Positions 53,548 through 61,273 of a stretch of DNA of 64,000 nt are shown here, piece after piece; positions within the stretch are counted from its first letter, which is position 1; each line of letters begins with the position of its first letter. Below the pieces are notes generated by a model that ran no database searches, was not told the DNA's origin, and saw only the letters and a program-made list of their open reading frames with translations. This DNA comes from Acidimicrobiaceae bacterium (GTDB lineage Bacteria > Actinomycetota > Acidimicrobiia > Acidimicrobiales > Ilumatobacteraceae). Made by a program: the position numbers and the translations under genes. The stretch covers positions 1-64,000 of the forward strand of contig CANFUE010000012.1 in assembly GCA_947450115.1 (NCBI GenBank). The letters are read 5' to 3'.

Positions 53548-54020
53548 CAACCCAATGGCAGGCAAAAGTTCTCACTGTTAGCGATGGTGTTTCAACTGGT
53601 CACCGTGAAGATCTCTCTGGTCGTGCACTTGTTACATTTCTCGAAGAGCACGGGTTCACAGTGGTGGAACATGCTTTATGCGCCGATGGGGAAGAAACAG
53701 TATTCGCTCAGCTCTCGGTCATGACCACTGCCTTTACCGGTCTTGTCGTGTCTACCGGTGGTACGGGATTCTCGCCTCGCGATGAAACCCCAGAAGGCGC
53801 TCTTCGTGTCGTTCAGCGCTTGGCTCCTGGCTTGTCAGAAGCAATGCGGGCAGTAAACCCGTTGGGTCGCCTGTCGCGGGGAGTCGCTGGAATAGTGGGG
53901 CAGTGCATTGTGGTCACAACGCCCGGTAGCCCCAAAGGTTGCGTTGAACAGCTCGGCGCCATTATCGACGTGCTCCCACATGCACTTGCCCTGCTGTGTG
54001 AAACCCCAACACAACACTGA
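53544..54020 (+). CDS. mog: MogA/MoaB-family molybdopterin protein
   Basis: Molybdenum cofactor protein of 158 residues, probably a molybdopterin adenylyltransferase or MoaB-like. VLTVSDGVSTGHREDLSG, STGGTGFSPRDETPE and TTPGSPKG match the MPT-binding fold. MogA and MoaB cannot be separated with confidence. No other Moco genes are in the window. It overlaps fmt by ATGA, so it is likely cotranscribed with def-fmt. Confidence 0.88.
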   Translation: MTTQWQAKVLTVSDGVSTGHREDLSGRALVTFLEEHGFTVVEHALCADGEETVFAQLSVMTTAFTGLVVSTGGTGFSPRDETPEGALRVVQRLAPGLSEAMRAVNPLGRLSRGVAGIVGQCIVVTTPGSPKGCVEQLGAIIDVLPHALALLCETPTQH

Positions 54021-54045
54021 GGGCAATAATCCCGAGGCATCTATA

Positions 54046-54062
54046 ACGAGTTCTCGTAAGAT
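54046..54062 (+). promoter_or_regulatory. hisG leaderless -10 (TAAGAT) with adjoining palindrome
   Basis: TAAGAT (54057-54062) ends 6 bases before the hisG GTG at 54069. ACGAG-TT-CTCGT (54046-54057) is a perfect short dyad that touches the -10, a position suited to an operator. No regulator can be named. Confidence 0.4.
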
Positions 54063-54068
54063 GCAAGG

Positions 54069-54941
54069 GTGCTTCGCCTCGTCTTGCCTAAAGGTTCATT
54101 AGAAAAAGCAACCCTCGAACTCTTTGAGGCTGCCGATCTCACTGTCATTCGTTCGTCTTCGGTTGACTATCGCGCATCCATCGACGATCCGCGTGTCGTT
54201 GAAGTACGCATCTTGCGGCCGCAGGAAATTCCTGTCTATGTCGCTGAAGGTCTTTTCGACCTCGGTATTACGGGTCGCGACTGGGTGGAAGAAACCAGTA
54301 GCACAGTTCATAGTTTGGGAGAACTGCAGTATTCAAAAGCAACGAGCAACCCTGTTCGCGTTGTTGTTGCCGTCGATGGAAACTCTGCAGTACAACGCAC
54401 GGAAGATTTGCCAGCAGGCGTACGAGTTGCAAGTGAATATCCTGAAATGACCAAGCGTTACTTTGCTGCCAAGGGCATACAAGCCGATGTTCGATTGTCG
54501 TATGGAGCAAGTGAAGCAAAAATTCCCGACATTGCCGATTGCGTTGTTGACATTACGGAAACCGGCAGGGCACTACGTGCGGCCGGGCTGCGCATTATCG
54601 ACACCATTCTCACCAGTTACACAGAGCTCATTGCTCACCCGGCTTCTTGGGCAAACCCAGAGAAGCGTCATGCAATGGAACAACTCCACACCTTGCTCAT
54701 CGGAACATTGGAAGCTCGTGGGCAAGTGCTTGTGAAGCTCAACGTCAGCGAAGCAAATTTTGAAAAAGTGTTGAAGGTATTGCCATCAGCCAAGTCGCCA
54801 ACGGTGAGCCGTTTGGCTTCTGGTGATTACGCCATTGAGTCGGTAGTGCAAAAACGCACCATCAATACAGTTATTCCTGCTCTCAAAGATGCAGGTGCCA
54901 GCGACATTCTTGAAATTCCCATTTCTAAAATCATTCATTAA
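54069..54941 (+). CDS. hisG: ATP phosphoribosyltransferase, long form
   Basis: First step of histidine synthesis. LRLVLPKGSLEKATLELFEAADL, the PRPP-site segment DCVVDITETGRALRAAGL, and a C-terminal ACT-like regulatory domain (about 215-290) give the 290-residue long form that works without HisZ and is feedback-inhibited by histidine. GTG 54069 directly follows a -10 element. Other his genes are absent; hisE, its frequent neighbour, is not here. Confidence 0.96.
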   Translation: MLRLVLPKGSLEKATLELFEAADLTVIRSSSVDYRASIDDPRVVEVRILRPQEIPVYVAEGLFDLGITGRDWVEETSSTVHSLGELQYSKATSNPVRVVVAVDGNSAVQRTEDLPAGVRVASEYPEMTKRYFAAKGIQADVRLSYGASEAKIPDIADCVVDITETGRALRAAGLRIIDTILTSYTELIAHPASWANPEKRHAMEQLHTLLIGTLEARGQVLVKLNVSEANFEKVLKVLPSAKSPTVSRLASGDYAIESVVQKRTINTVIPALKDAGASDILEIPISKIIH

Positions 54942-54944
54942 TCA

Positions 54945-55187
54945 ATGGGAACATTTGTTGCAACCGATGCCCCATTTGTTGAGGGCGTGCATTCGGGTCT
55001 CATCGTCGAGTTCGATTCACCGGCGGGTCTGGGATACATCGACTCCGCCAACGGCAATCGCTATCTCTTTCACTGCATCGCCATTGCCGATGGCTCACGC
55101 GAAATTGCGGTGGGGCAAAAGGTGCTTTTCGAACTTGTCGTACGCTTCGAAAAATCTGAAGCATGGAACATTCAGAAAAACGACTAG
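54945..55187 (+). CDS. Small cold-shock-like (OB-fold) protein
   Basis: The 80-residue product has the core HSGLIVEFDSPAGLGYI followed by RYLFHCIAIADGSREIAVGQKVLFELV, which follows the layout of cold-shock domain proteins but without the canonical RNP1 KGFGFI and RNP2 VFVH. Actinobacterial relatives of this divergent type are annotated as cold-shock domain proteins. Nucleic-acid binding is inference. It lies 3 bases after hisG and ends 4 bases into the convergent DUF1844 gene. Confidence 0.7.
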   Translation: MGTFVATDAPFVEGVHSGLIVEFDSPAGLGYIDSANGNRYLFHCIAIADGSREIAVGQKVLFELVVRFEKSEAWNIQKND

Positions 55188-55528
55188 GCCGTTTCCTCTT
55201 CTTCTTTCAGCAACGCATCTTTAATTTGTACAAAGGCAATACGAATATTGTCGAGCGCCAACTTCAGAGTTGCTTCCTCGTCGCCCAGTCGTCCTTCGAG
55301 TCCCTCTACTAAACACGCCACCGCATCAATGGCGAGAGCTGCCTCGAAGAGGCGAGGTGGCTGAGCAGAGAGGTGAATGGCCGCCAGTTCGTAGAGGCCC
55401 ATCACATGGTTCACCACAACGATTTCGGCAGGAATCTCGGCTAAGCGCTGGCGGGTCTCGGCCAGAGCTTCTGCCGCTTCGGAGATGTCGATTTCTGATT
55501 CCTGGGGGGTGGTGCTGTCATTGGGCAT
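55184..55528 (-). CDS. DUF1844-family protein
   Basis: A 114-residue protein, acidic at both ends, with mostly helical sequence. The AEIPAEIVVVNHVMGLYELAA segment and the LGDEEATLKLALDNIRIAFV segment match the DUF1844 pattern. In actinobacteria a DUF1844 gene is usually found next to infC-rpmI-rplT, as here. Function is unknown. ATG 55528 is chosen; an upstream extension is Cys/Pro-rich and unsupported. It is divergent from the infC operon across the long leader. Confidence 0.75.
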   Translation of the reverse strand: MPNDSTTPQESEIDISEAAEALAETRQRLAEIPAEIVVVNHVMGLYELAAIHLSAQPPRLFEAALAIDAVACLVEGLEGRLGDEEATLKLALDNIRIAFVQIKDALLKEEEETA

Positions 55529-55766
55529 ATTCACGGTGGTGACGGTACATGGCAAAAGCGGTTGAAGGCAGCATTTTGGCGGTAGTCTTTCCAGCAATAC
55601 ATCGGCAAAAGTGGGTTCGCCCCACCCAGCCACCCCGTTAGCGGGAGTGCGTCTGGGTCCCGTTGCACGCGTTGCGTGCTGCGCGACCTCGCGTGCCCCT
55701 TTTAACGGTTATCCAGGTTTATTGGGCAATCGAAAGGGAGAGCCACTTGCACAGGAGTGAACGGCC
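55529..55766 (+). promoter_or_regulatory. Structured infC operon leader (238 bases without a gene)
   Basis: The longest non-coding stretch in the window. It holds several potential hairpins: GTGGG/CCCAC (55611-55625), CGGGA/TCCCG (55642-55662), GCACGC-GTT-GCGTGC (55665-55679) and CGCG/CGCG (55682-55693). A less structured segment and AGGAG (55753-55757) precede the infC start. A TAGTCT at 55583-55588 could be a -10. An autoregulatory leader for the IF3-L35-L20 operon is known in Firmicutes; I see no clear match to that fold, so homology is not claimed. Confidence 0.45.
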
Positions 55767-56438
55767 ATAGCTACGGCGACGAACGAACCACGGTACAACG
55801 ATCGCATTCGGGCACGAGAAGTACGTCTCATCGACGCACTAGGCAACCAGTTGGGCATCAAAACCCTTCCAGAAGCACTCGAACTTGCCAAGCAGTCCGA
55901 CCTCGACTTAGTTGAGGTTGCACCGCTAGCAGTTCCGCCCGTATGTCGCATCATGGACTACGGAAAGTTCCGCTACGAAGAAGCACAAAAGGCAAAAGAG
56001 TCGAGAAAAAAGACCACGCAGGTCACCATTAAGGAAGTGAAGCTTCGCCCCAAAATTGGTAAGGGCGACTTCGATACCAAGGTGCGTCACATGCATGACT
56101 TTTTAGAAGACGGACACAAAGTGAAAGTCACTTTGCAATTCAGGGGCCGCGAAATGGCTCACCCTGAGTTGGGGTCCCGATTGCTCGACAATGTCATTGA
56201 ACAGTTAGGCGAGGGAGTCCGAGTGGAAACCCAAGCCCGACTTGAAGGACGAAATATGACCATGGTGTTGTCTTCAGACAAAAAAGTAGTGAAAAAGGCA
56301 GATGAAAAACCCGCTGTCAGACCTTCAGAGAAGCCAAAAGTAATTGCCGAAGCGGTACCAGTACCAGCGGCAATAACACCAGAAGTTGAAGTAAGTGTTA
56401 CCGAGTCAGGAGAAGTACATGCCGAAAATGAAAACTAG
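55767..56438 (+). CDS. infC: Translation initiation factor IF-3 (ATA start)
   Basis: Ensures correct initiator tRNA and start codon selection on the 30S subunit. The N-terminal domain reads [25 protein letters not shown], the linker [16 protein letters not shown], and the C-terminal domain [31 protein letters not shown]. The 223 residues include an extra Lys/Pro/Glu-rich tail of about 45 residues. No canonical start exists after the in-frame TGA (55758-55760). ATA 55767 lies 9 bases after AGGAG. Rare AUU/AUC/AUA starts are known for infC and allow IF3 to limit its own synthesis. It overlaps rpmI by 20 bases. Confidence 0.93.
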   Translation: MATATNEPRYNDRIRAREVRLIDALGNQLGIKTLPEALELAKQSDLDLVEVAPLAVPPVCRIMDYGKFRYEEAQKAKESRKKTTQVTIKEVKLRPKIGKGDFDTKVRHMHDFLEDGHKVKVTLQFRGREMAHPELGSRLLDNVIEQLGEGVRVETQARLEGRNMTMVLSSDKKVVKKADEKPAVRPSEKPKVIAEAVPVPAAITPEVEVSVTESGEVHAENEN

Positions 56439-56616
56439 CAAGACAGCGTCAAAGCGCTTTCGTAAAACAGGTACAGGCAAGCTGCGTCGTCAGCAAGCCA
56501 TGCGTCAGCACTTGTTTGAAAAGAAGTCGTCAAAGCGCACTCGTTCATTAGCCGGAACCGTCGATGTGCACTCAGGTGATGTGAAGCGCATTAAGCGCCT
56601 CCTCGCCGAAAGATAA
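56419..56616 (+). CDS. rpmI: Ribosomal protein bL35
   Basis: Basic 65-residue 50S protein. [24 protein letters not shown] and the [16 protein letters not shown] segment are the family signature. ATG 56419 has AGGAG (56408-56412) upstream and lies inside the last codons of infC, so translation is probably coupled to IF3. Confidence 0.97.
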   Translation: MPKMKTSKTASKRFRKTGTGKLRRQQAMRQHLFEKKSSKRTRSLAGTVDVHSGDVKRIKRLLAER

Positions 56617-56667
56617 TCATCCACCGTTGTCAACAAGTTGTTTAAAGAAAGTTAAAGGAGAACCAAT

Positions 56668-57024
56668 ATGGCCCGCGTAAAACGCGCCGTTAATGCTCGT
56701 AAGAGTCGCAAGCAGACTCTCGAGCGTGCAAAAGGTTATTACGGTAACAAGAGCCGTTCGGCTCGTGCTGCCAATGAGCAGGTAATGAAGTCAGGGCAGT
56801 ACGCCTTCCGCGACCGCCGTGCAAAGAAAGGCGAATTCCGTCGCCTCTGGATCCAGCGCATCAATGCTGGCTGCCGTATCTACGACATGAGCTATAGCCA
56901 ATTCATTGCCGGCCTCAATGCAGCAAACATTGAAGTCGATCGCAAGATCCTGGCCGACATGGCAGTTCACGACATCGACTCGTTTGGTCGCTTGGTGCAA
57001 GCCGCAAAGGCAGCGCTCGGCTGA
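56668..57024 (+). CDS. rplT: Ribosomal protein bL20
   Basis: A 118-residue 50S assembly protein. MARVKRAVNARKSRKQTLERAKGYYGNKSR and LWIQRINAGCRIYDMSYSQFI are standard. A strong Shine-Dalgarno (AAAGGAG) precedes ATG 56668. In other bacteria L20 can repress this operon by binding its leader. It follows rpmI by 51 bases. Confidence 0.98.
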   Translation: MARVKRAVNARKSRKQTLERAKGYYGNKSRSARAANEQVMKSGQYAFRDRRAKKGEFRRLWIQRINAGCRIYDMSYSQFIAGLNAANIEVDRKILADMAVHDIDSFGRLVQAAKAALG

Positions 57025-57044
57025 ATCAGCCCCTTGTAAGTTTT

Positions 57045-57818
57045 ACGAGCACCCCAGTTCGTCGGCTGCGCCAATTGCTCTCTGAGCGAAAGGAACGCTA
57101 CGAATCGGGGTGCTTCGTTGTTGAAGGGCCCACTTTGGTGCAGGCCGCTCTCGACGCTGGACTCGAACTCATTGAGCAGTTCGTCTGCGAAGGAACGCGT
57201 CCATGTGTTGCTCCTGGTGAAGTGCATTTCATAAGTCAAAATACATTGGAGCGTGTTTCCACAACGGTGACACCACAAAAGGTACTTGGAGTGTTTGCGA
57301 TGCAGACCCCAGACCTCTCGGCCTTGGTCGAAATGTCGCCGTCGCATTCTTTAGAGCCACAATGGATTCTTGTTGCTGATCGAGTTGCAGACCCAGGAAA
57401 CCTTGGCACCATGATTCGTAGCGCAGTTGCTGCAGGTGCAAGTGCCATTGTTCTTACCCCCGGAACTGTTGACCCTTATTCGCCAAAGGTCGTGCGGTCT
57501 GCTGCTGGGGCAATCTTCTCGAGCGTAGTGTTCTCATCGGTTTCTCTGTCTCAACTCGCTGAGATGAAGTGGCCGCTCTTGGGTACGACTTCACATGAAA
57601 AACTCAGTCCACTCGCGTACGACGAAGCGGTGTTGACCTCGGGCATCGCACTGGTCATGGGTAATGAAGCTGCAGGAATTGCGCTCGACCAACCCATCTC
57701 GCAGTGGATCACCATTCCCCACCAAGGGCCAGTCGAGAGTCTCAATGTGGCGATGGCCACCACTGTTTTATGTTTTGAAGTCGCACGGCAGCGAAAACAC
57801 CACGCTTCTGGTGTCTGA
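57045..57818 (+). CDS. SpoU-family rRNA/tRNA 2'-O-methyltransferase (non-canonical start, probably ACG)
   Basis: SPOUT-fold RNA ribose methyltransferase, like the TsnR/RlmB genes found between rplT and pheS. DPGNLGTMIRSAVAAGA, LVMGNEAAGI and ESLNVAMA are the three SpoU motifs. The N-terminal substrate domain reads STPVRRLRQLLSERKERY, then GCFVVEGPTLV. The TTG at 57075 cuts off VRRLRQ, which aligns with family N-termini as I know them. Upstream there is no ATG, GTG or TTG; ACG 57045 (ACG AGC) gives 257 residues. CTG 57021, inside the rplT stop region, is another option. The exact rRNA target is not known. Confidence 0.82.
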   Translation, partial: TSTPVRRLRQLLSERKERYESGCFVVEGPTLVQAALDAGLELIEQFVCEGTRPCVAPGEVHFISQNTLERVSTTVTPQKVLGVFAMQTPDLSALVEMSPSHSLEPQWILVADRVADPGNLGTMIRSAVAAGASAIVLTPGTVDPYSPKVVRSAAGAIFSSVVFSSVSLSQLAEMKWPLLGTTSHEKLSPLAYDEAVLTSGIALVMGNEAAGIALDQPISQWITIPHQGPVESLNVAMATTVLCFEVARQRKHHASGV

Positions 57819-57824
57819 GACCAC

Positions 57825-57830
57825 TAACGT
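57825..57830 (+). promoter_or_regulatory. Predicted -10 (TAACGT) upstream of pheS
   Basis: TAACGT ends 8 bases before the pheS ATG at 57839, implying an almost leaderless message. It favours 57839 over the TTG at 57833. The -35 is weak. Confidence 0.35.
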
Positions 57831-57838
57831 CGTTGTCT

Positions 57839-58867
57839 ATGACTTCTCCTGTGCCCTTTGTTGAGCAAATTGCCGCGGTTGTCGACGTTTCGCTGAAAAC
57901 TATTGCCGCCCTCGCATCGTCTGAAGAAGTTGCTCAGGCCGCTCCTGGCTTGGTGGGTAAGAAGTCTGCACTCAGCCAGTTGAAGTCGTCAATGGGAAGC
58001 ATCACCGATAGCGAAGAGCGTAAATCTGCGGGTCAGGCGTTACATGCTGCTCAAACAAGTGTCGATGCAGCGCTCGCTGCCAAGAAATCAGAATGTGAAG
58101 CAACAGAGATGGCCGCGCAGTTATTGCGCGAACAGATCGACATCACCGAGCACCTTGTGGCGGGAACCACCCGCGGGCGACTGCACCTTGTTACCCAAGC
58201 AACACAGCGACTTGAAGATGTATTTATTGGGTTGGGTTTCCAAGTTGCTGAAGGTCCAGAGGTGGAAAGTGATTTCTACAACTTCGAGGCATTAAATATG
58301 CCGAAGTCGCATCCAGCGCGCAGCATGTGGGACACCTTGTTTGTTGAGAGTGAAGAGCCGGGCAGTGTTGTGTTGCGTACGCATACGTCTCCCGTTCAAA
58401 TTCGTGTCATGCAAAATTGGCCACCGCCCATTTATGCAATCATGCCGGGTCGTGTATTTCGTCGCGATACACCCGATGCAACGCATATGCCGGTGTTTCA
58501 TCAAATTGAAGGCCTTGTCATCGACCGCAACATCACGTTTAAAGATCTTGCCGGCACCATCGAGGCGTTCACTAAAGCATTCTTTGGTGACGACTTCACG
58601 AGCCGACTTCGCCCGTCGTATTTTCCTTTCACCGAACCAAGTGCAGAATTCGATATTCGTCGTGCAAATGGCTCGTGGATTGAGCTGGGCGGTTGCGGCA
58701 TGGTGCACCCCGATGTCTTGCGCGCAGGTGGACTCGACCCAGAAGAGTGGTCGGGGTTCGCTTTCGGGTTCGGTATCGACCGCATGGCGAAGGAACGCCA
58801 CAATGTGGAAGACATCCGTGAGATGTACACCAACGATCTTCGTTTCTTAAGGCAGTTCTCGTCATGA
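57839..58867 (+). CDS. pheS: Phenylalanyl-tRNA synthetase alpha subunit
   Basis: Catalytic alpha chain of the alpha2beta2 enzyme, 342 residues. An N-terminal coiled coil (about 1-85) is followed by the class II core: GFQVAEGPEVESDFYNF, HTSPVQIRVM, HQIEGLVIDRNITF, and motif 3 FAFGFGIDRMAKER. ATG 57839 is chosen from the -10 element upstream. pheT overlaps by ATGA. Confidence 0.97.
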   Translation: MTSPVPFVEQIAAVVDVSLKTIAALASSEEVAQAAPGLVGKKSALSQLKSSMGSITDSEERKSAGQALHAAQTSVDAALAAKKSECEATEMAAQLLREQIDITEHLVAGTTRGRLHLVTQATQRLEDVFIGLGFQVAEGPEVESDFYNFEALNMPKSHPARSMWDTLFVESEEPGSVVLRTHTSPVQIRVMQNWPPPIYAIMPGRVFRRDTPDATHMPVFHQIEGLVIDRNITFKDLAGTIEAFTKAFFGDDFTSRLRPSYFPFTEPSAEFDIRRANGSWIELGGCGMVHPDVLRAGGLDPEEWSGFAFGFGIDRMAKERHNVEDIREMYTNDLRFLRQFSS

Positions 58868-61224
58868 AAATTCTCTTGTCTTGGCTCAACGAGTTCGCCG
58901 ACTTCGGCACCGATACTGAGAGCCTGAGTGATGCATTGACCTCATTGGGCATGCCTGTTGAAGAAGTTATCGAGTCGGGTTCACGCCTGCAGGGTGTTGT
59001 TGTCGCACAGGTGCTACGCACTGAGCGTCACCCCGATGCAGAAAAAGTTCACCGCGTGTATGTCACCACCGATGGGGTCAACGAATTACACGTGTGGTGT
59101 GGAGCATTCAATATGTCGGCGGGCGACAAGATTCCGCTGGCAACTCTTGGCACAACGATGCCCGATGGTCGCCAAATATTGAAACGTGGAATTCTTGGTA
59201 TCGATAGCGAAGGCATGTTGTGTAGCGCTAAGGAGTTGGAACTCAACGAAGATCATGGTGGAATTTTCATCTTGCCATCACATTTGCCACTTGGCGTTGA
59301 ACTCTTCGATGCGCTCGGTGCTACCACCGACACCATTTTCGATATCGATCTCACCCGTAATCGCCCCGAATGCTGGGGGCATTTAGGTGTTGCTCGCGAT
59401 CTTGCAGCACACTTGGCCGTTCCTTTCCAAGCAAAGAAGATCGATGTTCATACTGCGCCAGTGCACAAAGTAGACATCAATATTGCAAGTCAAGATGCCT
59501 GTGGTCGCTTTACGGCAACGGTAGTGAAGAACATTGCAGTGCGCCCATCGCCGCAGTGGCTACAAGACCGGTTGTCTCGCAGTGGTATGCGCTCTATCAA
59601 TAACGTTGTTGATGCTTCAAACTTCGTGATGCTCGAACTCAATCAACCAACACACGCGTACGATCTCAACGCTGTGCAAAGTGGTTTCCGTGTACGTTTC
59701 GCACTGCCGCAAGAAACTCTTGTCACTCTCGATGGCGCAACACGCGAGTTAGACCCAACCGACATCGTTATTGCAAATGGTGAAGATACGGCTATTGGTC
59801 TTGGTGGCGTGATGGGTGGCCTGGACTCTGAAGTCACCCCCGCAACCACGGAAATTGTGCTTGAAGCTGCATGGTTCCCGGCCGACACTGTTTTAGAGTC
59901 TGCGGCTCGGCACGGATTGCGTTCAGAAGCCTCTGCCCGATTCGAAAGAGGAGTCGACCCGTTTGGCGCGGAATATGCAGCATCACGATTCATTGAGATC
60001 TTGCAAATCACGTGCCCAGATCTTGTGGTGTGTGGCTCATCTCAGGTTGTTGCCAATAACACCTGCCCGCAGCAACTCACGCAAGTTACCTTGCGGTTGT
60101 CGCAAGTGTTGCGCGTTCTCGGGGTCTCACTCAATGCCACAGAAGTGCATGAACTCATTTGGCCAATCGGATTCGTTGTCGCCGACCAAAAAGATGGCAA
60201 CGCCTTGGTGGGTATTCCTTCGTGGCGACCCGACTGCACGAGTGAAGTAGACATCATTGAAGAAATTGCTCGACATTATGGCTATGACGCCTTAGGTAAG
60301 TCGGTTCCACATTCGCCAGTGCATGGGCGGTTGTCTGGAGTACAACAACGTCGCCGCCTGGTGCATGAAGTAATGGTGGAAGCCGGTTGGTGCGAAGCAA
60401 TGCCGAACCCGTTTCTCGATCCTTCATCAACACGACTTGCCGGCATTGACGACGGCGCGCAGCTTGCATTGGTGAATCCACTTGTCGCCGAAGAGTCAGT
60501 ACTGCGTGTTTCATTGCGGCCAGGTTTGCTGCGAGCAATTGCGTATAACCAATCGCATCGTGTCGACAACATTCATCTCTACGAAGTAGGGCATGTGTAC
60601 CCGCGGGGTAGTAGCGGCGCGTTGCCCGATGAAGAGGAAATGCTGTGTGTGATGTCGGTCGATTCTGACGGCAAAGACCTTTCTGCACTTTCCACATGGA
60701 ACTTATTGGTCGATGCTTTAGGAATCGGTGCTCAAATTGATCAGAAGAACCCTCCCGCTGGCTTTCACCCTGGACGTAGTGCAACTCTGCGCCGCGGCAA
60801 GACCATCATTGGTGCAATCGGAGAAATTTCTCCTGTTGTCTTGAAACAACATGGCATTACCGGCCGTGTGAGTTGTATGGAACTGTCGCTCTCTACCGTG
60901 TTGCGAGAAGAGCCAAAGGCAGTTGCTGCGAAAACAGTGAGCCGTTATCCATCGAGCGATGTCGATCTTGCTTTCGTTGTTCCCAATACGGTGTCTGCTT
61001 TCGATATCCATCGCGCAGTACGGCAAGGCGCGGGCGCACTCGCCGTGTCTGTCGACCTCTTCGATATTTATCGTGGCAAGGGCGTCAGCGACGACTCCCG
61101 CAGTTTGGCCTTTCGGATTCGGCTCCAGGCTCCCGATCGGACCCTCACCGATGAAGAAGTAGCCGCTGCTCGCCAAAAGAGCATCGATGCGGTTGCCAAA
61201 CTAGGGGCGCAATTGCGGGCTTAA
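58864..61224 (+). CDS. pheT: Phenylalanyl-tRNA synthetase beta subunit
   Basis: Beta chain of 786 residues. It contains an EMAP/tRNA-binding domain (about 40-150), a B3/B4 editing region (about 210-370), B5 (about 390-460), a catalytic-like core, and a C-terminal anticodon-binding FDX-ACB domain (RYPSSDVDLAFVV onward). It is paired with pheS by ATGA. The stop is followed by 49 bases with the argC operator and promoter. Confidence 0.97.
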   Translation: MKILLSWLNEFADFGTDTESLSDALTSLGMPVEEVIESGSRLQGVVVAQVLRTERHPDAEKVHRVYVTTDGVNELHVWCGAFNMSAGDKIPLATLGTTMPDGRQILKRGILGIDSEGMLCSAKELELNEDHGGIFILPSHLPLGVELFDALGATTDTIFDIDLTRNRPECWGHLGVARDLAAHLAVPFQAKKIDVHTAPVHKVDINIASQDACGRFTATVVKNIAVRPSPQWLQDRLSRSGMRSINNVVDASNFVMLELNQPTHAYDLNAVQSGFRVRFALPQETLVTLDGATRELDPTDIVIANGEDTAIGLGGVMGGLDSEVTPATTEIVLEAAWFPADTVLESAARHGLRSEASARFERGVDPFGAEYAASRFIEILQITCPDLVVCGSSQVVANNTCPQQLTQVTLRLSQVLRVLGVSLNATEVHELIWPIGFVVADQKDGNALVGIPSWRPDCTSEVDIIEEIARHYGYDALGKSVPHSPVHGRLSGVQQRRRLVHEVMVEAGWCEAMPNPFLDPSSTRLAGIDDGAQLALVNPLVAEESVLRVSLRPGLLRAIAYNQSHRVDNIHLYEVGHVYPRGSSGALPDEEEMLCVMSVDSDGKDLSALSTWNLLVDALGIGAQIDQKNPPAGFHPGRSATLRRGKTIIGAIGEISPVVLKQHGITGRVSCMELSLSTVLREEPKAVAAKTVSRYPSSDVDLAFVVPNTVSAFDIHRAVRQGAGALAVSVDLFDIYRGKGVSDDSRSLAFRIRLQAPDRTLTDEEVAAARQKSIDAVAKLGAQLRA

Positions 61225-61237
61225 CTCGCCACGATGC

Positions 61238-61266
61238 TTGTATTACTATACATCATAATGTATAGT
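61238..61266 (+). promoter_or_regulatory. Predicted leaderless promoter of the arg operon
   Basis: TTGTAT (61238-61243) and TATAGT (61261-61266) have exact 17-base spacing. The -10 ends 7 bases before the argC ATG at 61274. Both elements lie inside the ARG-box palindromes. Confidence 0.65.
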
Positions 61267-61272
61267 AATACA
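61239..61272. promoter_or_regulatory. Tandem ARG-box-like operator upstream of argC
   Basis: Two 15-base arms form a perfect inverted repeat around CATA (61254-61257). Each arm also holds its own dyad: TGTAT-TACT-ATACA (61239-61252) and TGTAT-AGTA-ATACA (61259-61272). This equals the ARG-box layout TGAAT-N4-ATTCA with one changed base per half-site, and the two cores are 20 bases apart centre to centre, about two helical turns, close to the spacing of paired ARG boxes. Bound ArgR would cover the whole promoter. argR itself is not in the window. Confidence 0.75.
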
Positions 61273-61273
61273 T

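Noticed and set aside
55605-55665. tRNA-like segment in the infC leader (GGTTCGCCCC resembling a T-arm)
   Set aside because: The stem-loop has a 5-base loop and no matching acceptor, D or anticodon arms.
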